Made by a program: the position numbers and the translations under genes. DNA of 64,000 nt, taken from positions 86,385,207-86,449,206 of the forward strand of contig OY755039.1 in NCBI GenBank assembly GCA_963576565.1. Reading direction: 5' to 3'. The notes under the pieces are model-generated. The model was not told where the DNA came from. It worked only from the letters and a program-made list of their open reading frames with translations, and searched no databases. Below are positions 35,661 through 45,660 of this stretch, piece by piece. The DNA is from Aspidapion aeneum (taxonomy: Eukaryota; Arthropoda; Insecta; Coleoptera; Brentidae). How positions within the stretch are numbered: the first letter of the stretch is position 1; every line of letters begins with the position of its first letter.

Positions 35661-36331
35661 TGATTTTTAACTTTCTCGAAATTCTCAGACTGAAGTTTTT
35701 GCTGAGTCAACTTCTCTGAGGTTCTAGTTCAATTTGTTTTTTATTTCTTTGTTTGATAGCCCTATTTTTTGCACGTTTCTAATATCATAAACACTAGAGA
35801 GAACACGTAAACACTCTCGAATTTCATAAGAGGCCTATAGTTAACCCAATCCAGACGTTTCCGATACATCGTTAGTAGGGCTTCGTTTTATAATTACCAA
35901 AGCTGTGTAATATTACACCGAAAATACATCATGATCACTTATACGGATACCTTTTGTAAAAGTTAGGATCCTTGCATGTCGTTTTTGCTATCACATGTTA
36001 AACAATCAGTTAGAAAGTATATCTTTTGTATTATTTTGAATTATTTTGTAATAATCCCAGTAAAGATATAAAATGGCAAAAATACTTGGGTTTGATGATT
36101 CCGTAGATAAAAGCAGCATTACCTCATTTTATAACCTAGTTTCTGATTTGAGAGATACTTTGAACGTTTTGATGATATTCCTAGAATCGTCAACAACTCT
36201 CTTCCTTTATAGGTCCAAGGTCTCAACAATAAAAAGAAATGTTCCTCTTGTTAATTGTACTTCTCTTTCTTTTGTGTATCTTTTAAGTCTAGCTGATTTA
36301 AGCTTTAACCTTTTTCGGAGACACAAGAGTT
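35661..36331. other. stretch without a recognised gene
   Basis: A 108-residue plus-strand frame (36,073-36,399) runs into the hAT-type element and has no recognised similarity. The 5' part may be eroded LINE sequence. Confidence 0.4.
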
Positions 36332-37540
36332 ATTCGGTATCATTGGCGGCTCGTAGAATAAAAATCTGGAGGTTGAAAAGGAGAATGGTAATTTTTTAAC
36401 ACACAAATATACGGATAAAGCTCTAATAATAAAGGATTAAATGTTCTGGTAAAAGTCCTTTTTTTGCTGAACACAGTTTGTTCTATTTTTAAATTCGGAG
36501 TAGACCTACCAAGTCTTTTTATTTCAGCCTTATTCACTGATGATCGACCACAGAATAGCTTTAAAATTAAACTTTCAACAGAATTCATTTTTTTTAACGC
36601 AAAAATCAACAAACTATCAACCACACGACAAATTAAAATAAGAAATTAGCATGCAAAATAAACAATCTGTTTGCAGTCGACCTGCAACCTCACTGAGCGT
36701 TACGGGACTGCTTTGAAATCCACGCGTAGAAACAAAATCGCACATGCGTTGTCATAGGCGAATTGGGTTGCATTCGACCTGCAAACCGCGAGATAAAAGG
36801 CCTTTTTCCTCGAGGTTACTAGTCACTCATTCAAGTTACTCGATATGACGTCACGGTTACTCGCAGTAACCGCTGTATGACGTCAGACAGCCAGCTGTGG
36901 ATGACATTTCCAATTGTGAATTGTTTGTTTATGTTTTTACCAGCAAATTCCGAAATCCAGAAAATAATTAATTATTGGAATTGATTTTTTCTAGAACTAT
37001 CGCTTTCAGTTTTAAATACCTCTGGTGGTTGTGAGGCCGCTTTGGTGTTCTGTGGTAAGGCCGCAGTACCATAGAACACTAAAGGCAGTACATTTTAAGG
37101 CTAGTTGCAGTTGAATTGATATAGTACCAAAATTCAAGGGATGTGCTTCATTTTACACCGTTAGCAAACATAATTCGTTGTTATTATATATATTAAAATC
37201 AAACATTTTGACAAAAAAAAAAGGTCTTAACCTCAAAATATTTTAGCAACCACGTCTGCTAGGCTGGTTACACTGTGTGGTTACTCGTGACGTCATAGTT
37301 AGTGTTACTCAGGGAATAAAAACAGAAAACGAGTAACCAGGTTACCTGGTAACTTGTAGTTACTGCGAGGAAAAAGGCTGTGGGCGGCGGGCGTGCGCGA
37401 TATAAGAGGTGTAGTGCATAAATGTACATAATTCTGGTGGGAATTTAAAAATATATAATTAATAGTCTTATTATTTTAAATATATTTTTTGGGGGTTGCG
37501 CAAACCTGCAAACCTATGGACGAGCCGCCACTATTCGGTG
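36332..37540. mobile_element. hAT-like element containing a nested foldback
   Basis: The element is about 36,340-37,532. Its inverted ends share TGGCGGCTCGT. The flanking octamers ATTCGGTA (36,332-36,339) and ATTCGGTG (37,533-37,540) match at 7 of 8. No transposase frame was recognised; a 94-residue minus-strand frame (36,340-36,624) is unassigned. A foldback element (36,800-37,378) lies inside. Confidence 0.7.
36800..37378. mobile_element. nested foldback-like element with GTTACTCG clusters
   Basis: Both ends read GCCTTTTTCCTCG inward. Subterminal words GTTACT, AGTAACC and ATGACGTCA recur in inverted order; three TGACGTCA octamers lie at 36,846, 36,878 and 37,288. A separate hairpin of about 18-bp arms (TTTGGTGTTCTGTGGTA and its near complement) lies at 37,040-37,086. 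Confidence 0.65.
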
Positions 37541-38220
37541 TGTTAAACAAATACCTAGAGGCTCCAACACTACAAAAAATCTGTTTTAACTGTGTAATGT
37601 TAAAACTATCTATTGTTTTAACATTAATATAGCCGCTTAGTAATAATAATATAGCACAAGTATGTATTATACGAAAATCTGACTTAGCTGCGACAAATAT
37701 GTCTATTCGATGGTTAATCTGTGAAACTTCAAAAGGGAACGTAATTTGCTATAAAACATAATATAACGCCCAGCCTTTAATATGTAAAAGAACAGCTGAA
37801 ATAGTTTCGCTTTTCAAGTGTTTCTAATTTGTTCCTCGGGCGACCCAACATGCACGACATTGTTTTAATGACTAGGCATGTCAAATTTCACAGGAGTGGC
37901 CAAGTAATTAGCAAAAAAAAATTAATTTAAACCATAGAAATTGAGAAATAAATAGTACTCAAACCTGCCCAAGGCCAACACAAAAATAGAGGCCACGACC
38001 CATTCAGGCGGATTCCACGAAAAAGCTGGTCAAAACCTAAGATCCATTTACAGCCCCCTAAAATTGCATATAGTAATAAAAAAATATATGATTTAATGTT
38101 TAAAAAAGATAAAGAAGAAAAATTCTTGAAGGACCCCGGACAAAAAAATAAAATTTGGAACTTTACTAATAAATGAAAATGCTTCCTAAAAAATCGTTGA
38201 AACCAGAATTTTAGCTGTAT
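37541..38220. other. non-coding stretch with a family C-like end
   Basis: AAGGCCAACACAAAAATAGA followed by GGCCACGACCC (37,971-38,001) matches the left end of family C at 11,028. The text after it differs from family C, so this is a fragment or a relative using the same terminus. Confidence 0.5.
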
Positions 38221-39511
38221 AAATTGTAACAGGGGCCTGTGTGTGACAGTGGTACTGTCACCTCAAGTGGCCAAGGCTTAAATGTTGTAAGCTACCAACT
38301 TAGGCTACAACTTATATATATTATAAAAAGATTAAATGTTACTATATGTTATTAAATTTACAGGATCTCGAAAGGGAATTTGGCGGTTCTTGGAGGAAAA
38401 GTATGCTATAAACGTTTTTCTCAAATGTATAACTAATAGGATAATCATACATACCTTTTCAATTTTCTTCTTGTAGCTTCACACTTTCACTTCTTATATT
38501 TATTAGTTGAATATCGACTTTTTACTACTATTAAACTTTTGTATTCAAATATTTACACTTCTTAAACTTTTAGGCTTTATAAACCTTTTATATATTTGTT
38601 GTAAATATATATATTTATCAACATCTTAAACGTTGATTGAATGAGTGAAACTATTCAATCAACTGTTTAATTCACTTAATATTACTATTTAGGTTTGGGA
38701 TATGTTATTGATTAAAAATGCCGATTTTAGAGCAACGAATGGTTTGTATTTTGTTGTTAAAATAAACCATAAAACAGATAAAAACATTATTTCAAAACAC
38801 TGGAAACAGTAATAAATAAAAGCTTTAAAATTAATAAACTCTAAAAGAAAAGACCAAAATAATTATGAATATTAAAGTTAACAGTTTTATACAATGTTAA
38901 AATAATTGATAAATTTCCCCAGTTGAAATAAAACCCCCCTTAAGAAGTGTGAATGAAAGTGTAACGTACCAGGCAAAGGCAAACTAAAGAGTAAAGTAAA
39001 ATCCGACTTTCGAAAGTTTCAATAATCCGCTCTCTAGACATTCTCAGTTTGCCGCTAGCTGATTGGGCTAAATCTAAGCTTTCTTTAACGGATTTCTTCC
39101 ACCACTCTTCTCTACAGACACTCTTGGTTGCCGTGGTCTGAATCTTAAGCTCTCTCGCATTGGCGAGAAAGACAAAGATACAAAATACCACCGCAATTGA
39201 AAGATGCGTGGATTTAGAAATTCGGTAAAGTTTAAATCTTACAGTGTGTTTCTTAAAAGTTGAAAATAGTTTACCAAATTTGTTTCCAGTTACAAAATAT
39301 GAATTATTTTGATGTTAGTGGCTCAAAGGACATATTAGCCGAATACAACTTTTATTAAAATACAGCGAACCTGAAAATATGCCCAAAAACAAGTCGCCGA
39401 GTTGCCATAAATTTTACTTAATCTTAACCTAGTCTTGCATATAATTAATGCTTGTTGATGTCAAAACAATATTTATACCATTTATATTCAAATCCCGTTT
39501 TGTTACAAAAT
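38221..39511. mobile_element. solo LTR, copy 1 (1,283 bp)
   Basis: The element spans 38,225-39,507. It begins TGTAACAGG and ends GTTACA in TG..CA form, with AAAT on both sides (38,221-38,224 and 39,508-39,511). A 1,304-bp copy of the same sequence stands alone at 54,661-55,964 with a different 4-bp duplication. A long, non-coding unit with TG..CA ends and 4-bp duplications, lacking an internal region, is best read as a solo LTR from a Ty3/gypsy-type element. The 83-residue minus-strand frame at 38,940-39,191 is not kept in the second copy. Confidence 0.85.
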
Positions 39512-39705
39512 TTATACAAGATATTGCAAAATTTGATTTTAATAATTGCATTGCTCCATGAAAAAATGTTTTAACCAGCATGTAGGTATGTAAAATTCGG
39601 AATTGCATAAAACAATGTGATATTTTTGCAAAAACAAGTTAATTGAACTTTTTCTGTTTTTTCCGACTTTCGTTATAAATGAATTATATTGTCTAGCAAG
39701 AAAAA

Positions 39706-40126
39706 TACTCTGCCAATATATGGGCCCATAAGCTTACACAATGTACTATAGTTATAGTGTACGTGTGAGCTAATATAACTAAACAAATAAATATATTTTA
39801 TTCAACTTCAGACTCAATTACCTTTCGTTTGATACCACACAAGCCATATTTTGATTTGAACTCTAATTTTCAAAAAAAATACCCACACCCTTTTTAACAA
39901 AATATATAAAATATATTTTGTTTAACTCCAGACTCAATTACCTTTCGTTTGGTATGACACACGCCATATTTTCCCTTAAAACCTAATTTTTCAAATCTAC
40001 TCCCACCCTTTTTTTAAAATAAACTAAGATGTATTCGGTTTAAGTTAAGACTTAATTACCTTTCGTTTGATATCACACACGCCATATTTTCACATATACT
40101 CTAATTTTTTTAATCTACCCCCACCC
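39706..40126 (-). repeat. dispersed family B, 3' half joined to family A
   Basis: From the left: tail TACTCTGCCAATATATGGGC, the 3' hairpin (CTTACACA..GTGTGAGCT), then three internal units of the ACTCAATTACCTTTCGTTTG type. At about 40,127, within CCCCCACCC, it changes directly into family A text. The 5' half of family B is missing. Confidence 0.85.
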
Positions 40127-40276
40127 AAATACAGCACACAGACACACACACGGACAGACGTCACGAAAAGATACAATACACCAAAATAACATATTTTCAG
40201 TGTTATCTCAATTTTTTTTGTTGTCGAAAATAATACCTTTTCTAGCCATTGCTGCGCGAGGTAGGAAGGTAAAAAT
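40127..40276 (-). repeat. dispersed family A head fused to family B
   Basis: It contains CACAGACACACACACGGACA, ACACCAAAATAACATATTTT, GTCGAAAATAATACC and the hairpin head ending GGAAGGTAAAAATG. This is the head end of family A in reverse orientation, with no gap between it and the family B piece. Confidence 0.8.
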
Positions 40277-40858
40277 GAAATCAGAATACATGTGACATAA
40301 TAATTATACTTTTGGTTTACAAAAACCATTGTTATTAAAGCTAAGAAAACTTATTTATTCATTTACGCATATTATGTACGTATTTCTTACTGGACAATTT
40401 TCTATATACACAAAAAGAAATTTTAACTTTTTTACTCGATCCGCATACTCCGCAGCTGAAACAGACTTTATTACTTAGAAAACATATGCATGCACTTAAT
40501 AGGACCAAAAATGTCAATAAAGTTGGATGAAGTTGAAACATTTAGTCAAATTTTATTTCAGAAAATAAAAATTTAAAAAGTTTTCTGCAACGGTTGCTTT
40601 AAACCGGTTTAAAATATTACCAATAAAATAAAAAACAATGTTAAATATATACAATAAATAGCTACAAACCTCTAGATTAAAAATCCATGTTCAAAAAAAT
40701 TATTTTTGATAATAGGCGCAAGTTTTAAAAGGGCTTTTTAACCATCAACTTTTGTAAATTTAAGTAACGCAAATAACATAAAAAAATTAATGGAAGTTTC
40801 ATCGGTCATTACTATGGCAATTGTTTTTCAAATTAGGCGTGACATGGTCACGGCCTAG
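40277..40858. other. non-coding stretch, nothing recognised
   Basis: Minus-strand frames at 40,090-40,329 and 40,359-40,541 have no recognised similarity; the first overlaps the family A/B junction. Confidence 0.4.
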
Positions 40859-41460
40859 CATGATCATAAAATCCGCCTGTGTGCGACCCTGAAAAAATCA
40901 GCTCTTCTCCGGGGGCTGAAATTTACATTGGGTCTTATGGGAGGTCAGACGTTTTTTTATGATATTTTCAAAATGGCACTACAGATTTCCGCGAAATTTC
41001 AGCCAAATATTCTTAGACACCATCCCGATATTCCACCAAAGTTTTGTAAAGAAGCAACATGATTAAATCTTCAAGATTTAGCATTCCTCCTTTTGAATTC
41101 AAATTACCCGCCATGTACCACATGTTATAACTGTTATATTTGGCATATATTTGACTTTGTCATCTTTGATTGTCACATTGAGTTCTGCTTTAAACTTAAT
41201 TTTTGTGTGAGCTAATAAAGCGGCTCTGAAAAATTAAGGATTACTATAGATTAAAAAAAAATTTTCTGAAAGAATATAGTAAAAACAATCTCAAAACTGG
41301 CTTTATTAAAAAAAAAATCAAATATTCATGAACCGTCATTCCAACTTCAATATTTTAAAGACAACCAGCTGTGTCGTAACGTGACCATCAAGAAAAAATC
41401 AGCCCTGGATGTGACGTCAACAAAGTGGAGGATCGTGGCCCGTTCGTTTTGATAGCCCTG
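40859..41460. mobile_element. hAT-like non-autonomous element, family C copy 2
   Basis: From GCGACCCTGAAAAAATCAGC (near 40,882) to GTTTTGATAGCCCTG (41,460) it matches copy 1 (11,050-11,638) at roughly 90% by eye. The outer 25 bp on the left differ from copy 1, and I see no clear target duplication. TGACGTCA is at 41,412-41,419. It directly precedes the P-like element. Confidence 0.75.
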
Positions 41461-42002
41461 ACCTGCGCAGATTGGAGGAAATAAAGAGAAATTGAGATCC
41501 ACCATTTCATCGCCAACTTTGACAGAAACGATTTAAAAGGCATTGAACTAAACTCGTGGTAGAACATCGTATGTAGGCTCTGATATCAACTCAAGACATT
41601 TGACAGAGCGTCACTGCCTATTTTCGACGGCGACCTCTAGGGGTTGCGGCTTATACTAGGCTTGTAAGGGCACAACATTTTGTAGCCTGTCGACGCAGCT
41701 GTCGTGATTCAGTGACCCCATATCGCAGCCCACGAGAAAGACCGGCCCGGGCGCGGAAATATAACGTGGCCGTAGGAGGGTCAGAAAAGAACGCCTCCTG
41801 GCCAGCTGTAATTATAAAACATGTGTGTTTTCAGTTTTGGTATGTTTGTTTACGTCGAATTTTTTAAAATTCAGGCACGAATTTTATGTGAATTTAATCA
41901 AAGTTATAAAAATAACGCAGCCCAAAAAGACTGTCGTGATCTGCGTTAAAATAATTATTGGCTAATGAATAAATTAAAAAGAAAATACCTATAAGATAAA
42001 CA

Positions 42003-42254
42003 ATGCCGCGAACGTGTAGTGTTGTTGGTTGTCGGTCCAACTATAAAAGTGAAACCGAATATGTGTCAACTTTTAATTTGCCAGTGGATAAACAAATGCA
42101 TGAAATTTGGTTGCGAAAAACTCCTAATGATTTAAGTATCTTAAAACGTCCACAAGTTTGCATCAATCATTTTCCTAACGAGCAGGTTATTTGGTTTGAT
42201 AAGTGTGTTGTAAATGGAGAGCTAGAAAATGTTAAAAGACAAAGACCCAAATGA
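42003..42254 (+). CDS. THAP-domain N-terminus of a P-like transposase (broken downstream)
   Basis: The 83-residue frame starts MPRTCSVVGCRSNYKSETEY. The THAP signature is present: Cys5 and Cys10, the tryptophan in EIWLRK, and Cys-x2-His in VCINHF. It ends at a TGA right after KRQRPK. In the following bases, the frame that continues after the stop has VPT and, later, LSTIRLADVERQQME. THAP binds DNA at transposon ends or promoters. Here it is probably the DNA-binding head of a P-superfamily transposase; a host THAP gene cannot be excluded. The ATG at 42,003 sits at the usual THAP start (M-P-x-x-C). Confidence 0.7.
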   Translation: MPRTCSVVGCRSNYKSETEYVSTFNLPVDKQMHEIWLRKTPNDLSILKRPQVCINHFPNEQVIWFDKCVVNGELENVKRQRPK

Positions 42255-43015
42255 ACAGAAAATGATGTACCTACGAATTTTATGTTTCGAAATACCTAAG
42301 TAGACAACCTCTATCTACTATTCGATTAGCTGATGTCGAGAGGCAACAAATGGAAACTGCAATACAAGAAAGTCTTGAAATACTTCAAGCTCATAAGAAA
42401 TCAAAAGTTTTATCAAATATTGAGGACATTTCAAAATTTTATTGTTCATTCTAATACTAAAATAAACAAAAATTGGATTTTAACTCAAGAACATGACACA
42501 GTCTGCCTGTGCCTGATGACATTTTGAACAACAATCCATCACTGTTAGCATCTCTAGTTGTTCAGGGAGATATGTCATTTTTTGTAAATGTTAACAATGT
42601 GTCCATACCAAAAAACAAACTGCCAAAAAATGTAGGAGTTTTATTTTTGGACAGCCCCGATAAACTTGAAAGCTAATGCAGTTTATTAAAATGAAAGTTG
42701 TAAACGGGAAAGAAGTGGTAAAAGATAAGATTGATTAAGTAATAGACATCCTTAGTGACATTTTCGATAGTGACAGTGAAAAATGTGTTCAATTTTCATT
42801 TCTTATTGAACAATTAGGTCTCTTGAAAAGGTCACCTGAGAATCGAAGATATTGTGTATACACTTTAATGTTGGCTACATCTTTGTTTATCCAGCCATCC
42901 AGTGCATACATGTCAATTTACAAAACTAAGGTAATATGTCTTCTGCACCCTCGCAATAATAACAATACTGATTTGTAAAATATCGTTAACAGACTTTGTG
43001 AAAAACTTAAAGCTT
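42255..43015 (+). pseudogene. remnants of a P-element-type transposase
   Basis: Pieces in changing frames: LSTIRLADVERQQMETAIQE, then ILNNNPSLLASLVVQGDMSF, NKLPKNVGVLF, then SDSEKCVQFSFLIEQLGLLK, ENRRYCVYTLMLATSLF and QPSSAYMSIYKTK. The last block resembles the segment of P/THAP9 transposases in which R-Y-S is followed by SP-AY and LP, judged from memory. At least six stops or frame changes occur, so it is dead. The THAP domain lies directly upstream on the same strand. Confidence 0.55.
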
Positions 43016-43450
43016 AAGTTTGTTATGTCCAATTTTAAAAGACTTGTATAGATTTGAAGTACCTAACGATATTATGTACCTAATATATCTACCTGAAGAT
43101 ATTAGAGTGCAAATTTTATATAATTTTTTATTTTATAGATTCAGTTCTTTTATCCATAATAAACACATACATCAGCAAAATATTTTTTTCAATTTTTGCC
43201 TATATGCGAACAAAAAAATTTGGTTAATTTATTTAAATTGTGTAAAAACAGATAATATATTAAGCAATACAATAAGAATCCTGGAACTCCTAACATCACG
43301 TGACCGCCGACTTCCTTATAACGCGCCATGGCCGGTCTTTATCGTTGGCTGCGCCCCATATGCTTATTCACCATTATGCCCTCTAGGGGTAACCGCTTGT
43401 ACTTAATATATGTGAAAAAATGGCGGCCAAAGTTCCGTCGCCTCTATTGA

Positions 43451-43571
43451 AGATTGCGCAGTAGCCGAAGCGCTATCTAATTATTTTTCTATATCTCTGA
43501 TTTAAATTAACCCAACCGCTATTTCTAAACTTTTAAAGGGTTCTTTATATTTCTATTGTATGGTTTCTATT
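43451..43571. other. short spacer before the BEL element
   Basis: Nothing recognised. It ends with the target duplication GCTGG at 43,572-43,576. Confidence 0.5.
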
Positions 43572-43576
43572 GCTGG

Positions 43577-44046
43577 TGTTAGCCCGCGTTAGAAAAACGA
43601 GAAATGCAATGGACTGTATAAATTAATTAATGAAAACGCGAGCAAACATAATTATATTGATATGAATTACGAAATAATCAAACGTCCATAGGTAAAATAT
43701 TGGTGTCACACAACGGTAATCAGAGACAAATGCACTCACCACTTTTGCAGCCAAATTCTCCACTTCCAAGGGGCCCCTGATTGGATCTAATGATGTCACC
43801 ACGTAGCTGAAGGGCTGAAGTTTCTAGTTCTATGCTTCAGTACACAAAAATCGAGCACTTTCAGGTGTAGATATTTGAAATAGTTGGAGAACGAAATTAA
43901 CACGCCATTTTCTCTAGGCGATTGACAAGGATCTCACTGGTTGTTGGTGCGCATGTCCAAATACGCGAAATGCGCTTTGTCCTTCATACAATTGTGTGTT
44001 TTTAAAAATATATATAAACAACCGCGAAATTTAGCGGGAGCTAACA
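43577..44046 (-). repeat. 3' LTR of the BEL element
   Basis: 470 bp, TGTTAGC..GCTAACA. It differs from the 5' LTR at 43,589 (T against A) and in AACAACC against AACATCC near the right end. Confidence 0.95.
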
Positions 44047-44050
44047 TAAC

Positions 44051-44060
44051 TGCCCTCCAA
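44051..44060 (-). other. polypurine tract of the BEL element
   Basis: On the minus strand TTTGGAGGGCAGTTA lies directly before the 3' LTR. The purine core GGAGGG (44,053-44,058) is short for a plus-strand primer but correctly placed. Confidence 0.6.
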
Positions 44061-44280
44061 AACACACAATTTTAGAATCTCAACCGGACAGATATAGATA
44101 TAAGAAAAAGAATCGACCGATAAATATAAATGACTGAAAACAGATAAGTATCGTAAGTTTATTTAGAGATAACGAAATCCCGAAAAAAGGCAAAACAAAC
44201 AAACAAAAAATTCAAAAAAAAATTAAAAATAAAAAAACCTATTGTAATACCCGGTAAAAGGTAGAAAATTAAAATTACTT

Positions 44281-44601
44281 TTAATTTGGCAAGAGGCACA
44301 GTTTTACAACTGGCCGCTTATAAACACCGGTAACCGTTTTTACCGTCGCAACACGCACCTGACCGTCCCCGCCGGGATGCAGTTCGATGACCCGACCGAC
44401 CGGCCATTTCAAAGGCGATTGAATGTGATCACTTGTTATGATAACCAAATCATTTAATTTGATATTTGGGGACGAATCAGCCCACTTGTGTCGCTGTTGT
44501 AGCGTATGCAAATACTCTATAGAATACTGTTTCCAAAAATCATTATGTAGTTTTTGGATTAGTTGCCATCTCGAGAGCCGATTTAGGGGAACCTCGGACA
44601 A
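44281..44601 (-). CDS. BEL integrase C-terminal segment
   Basis: This 106-residue frame has NRLSRWQLIQKLHNDFWKQY, EYLHTLQQRHKW, LNDLVIITSDHIQSPLKWPV, GRVIELHPGGDGQVRVATVK and a VYKRPVVKLCLLP end. That is the post-integrase domain found at the C-terminus of BEL/Pao polyproteins (W-lG-v---pG-DG-vR). It is separated from the integrase core by a one-base frame change near 44,630, within a stretch that continues the core's LTPGHFL motif. The stop is genuine for the element. The apparent start is not a real initiation site. Confidence 0.9.
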   Translation of the reverse strand: MSEVPLNRLSRWQLIQKLHNDFWKQYSIEYLHTLQQRHKWADSSPNIKLNDLVIITSDHIQSPLKWPVGRVIELHPGGDGQVRVATVKTVTGVYKRPVVKLCLLPN

Positions 44602-45605
44602 ATCTGACTCCGGAATTTCTGAATTAAGGGGTTCAGTGTCAAAAAATGCCCAGGGGTAAGAGGTTGAAGATCGTGTGGTTCTGAAGAGGCAGGAGATAAA
44701 GGGCGACTATTAAGTACGGCTTCTATGCGACAGGTAAGGGTGGACATCTCCATGATAGACAACATCTGGTCGCCGGCAACTCGTACAAAGTTAGTTTTAA
44801 AACTTTTGACGCCAGCTTCTGCCAGGCCATTGAAATGTGGACTGAGAGGAGGTCCCAGATGCCAACGAATAGAAAGTCTGGTGGCAGCACTTCTTGCGTA
44901 ATCCAGTAATTGGTTACGAAACCCTATAAAATTACTGCCTTGATCTGACCAGCATTGCGTCACGCTTCCGCGTCTGGAAATGAATCGATGGAATGCACCT
45001 ACGAACCCTTCGGTGGACAGTTCCATGGTTAATTCCAAATGCACGCAATGTGTGGCCGTACAGACAAACACACAGACATACGATTTGAAAGCTTTACAAC
45101 CACGGTAACGATGAGGAATCACAAAGAAAGGTCCACAAAAGTCGATAGCTACACTCGAAAAAGGTTTAAGTTGATTGATTCGATGAGCGGGAAGTGAACT
45201 CATTATGGGCGGTCTATAGGGTTTAGGGTTGATTCTAAAACATTGCAAGCACTTGGATATGGTTCTTTGAATTGCCCGTCTGGCAGATAATATCCAAAAT
45301 TGCTGTAAAAGCAGATTATGTAATGTTTTAAACCCAGGATGAAGATATTGTCGATGAGCGAACTCGATAAGAAGAGTAGTTAAACGATGGTCACTCGAAA
45401 GTAAGACGGGGTGTTTTGCAGAATAAGACAAAAGGTCAGATTTTTGTAATCTGCCACCGACTCTAATGATATTATTCTTATCAAGAAAAGGTGAAAGTTT
45501 TCGCAAAGGTTTCGGTATTGGTTTATCCTTAGATAACGCGGAAAAAAGCTCAGAAAAACAAGAACCTTGAACGCGTTTGATAAGAAGGTGTAACGCACTT
45601 TGCAT
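44583..45605 (-). CDS. BEL integrase core
   Basis: 340-residue frame. Zinc-binding HHCC region: HRQYLHPG near residues 85-91 and CLQC near 119-122. DDE core: SVAIDFCGPF (Asp about 155), CWSDQGSNF (Asp about 221) and HFNGLAEAGVKSF (Glu about 264), so all three catalytic residues are present. LTPGHFL marks the end of the core. It inserts the cDNA into host DNA with a 5-bp stagger, consistent with the GCTGG duplication. The first codons continue an upstream frame; the ATG is not a real start. The end after residue 325 is frameshifted. Confidence 0.93.
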   Translation of the reverse strand: MQSALHLLIKRVQGSCFSELFSALSKDKPIPKPLRKLSPFLDKNNIIRVGGRLQKSDLLSYSAKHPVLLSSDHRLTTLLIEFAHRQYLHPGFKTLHNLLLQQFWILSARRAIQRTISKCLQCFRINPKPYRPPIMSSLPAHRINQLKPFSSVAIDFCGPFFVIPHRYRGCKAFKSYVCVFVCTATHCVHLELTMELSTEGFVGAFHRFISRRGSVTQCWSDQGSNFIGFRNQLLDYARSAATRLSIRWHLGPPLSPHFNGLAEAGVKSFKTNFVRVAGDQMLSIMEMSTLTCRIEAVLNSRPLSPASSEPHDLQPLTPGHFLTLNPLIQKFRSQICPRFP

Positions 45606-45660
45606 CTCACCGGTGGTAGGAAAAACAATATTCTCAAAAATAACTTTTTGGTCCGGCGGC

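Larger units (their letters stand above)
41640..43450 (+). mobile_element. degraded THAP/P-element-like DNA transposon
   Basis: A THAP zinc-finger frame and a run of transposase-like remnants lie between GC-richer flanks that contain inverted repeats. GCAGCCCACGAGAAAGACCG with a following GCC (41,729-41,752) pairs with GGCCGGTCTTTATCGTTGGC with TGCG (near 43,332-43,355). CCTCTAGGGGT occurs in both flanks in direct orientation. Exact ends and target duplication were not found. Confidence 0.6.

Noticed and set aside
36073..36399. 108-residue plus-strand frame
   Set aside because: It crosses the boundary of a hAT-like element (36,332-36,340), so it cannot be one ancestral gene.
38940..39191. 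83-residue minus-strand frame in the solo LTR
   Set aside because: The aligned region of the second LTR copy (55,370-55,630) has indels that destroy the frame, so there is no coding constraint.
43020..43406. 128-residue plus-strand frame
   Set aside because: It starts in a dead transposase remnant and ends in the inverted flank of the element; no similarity.
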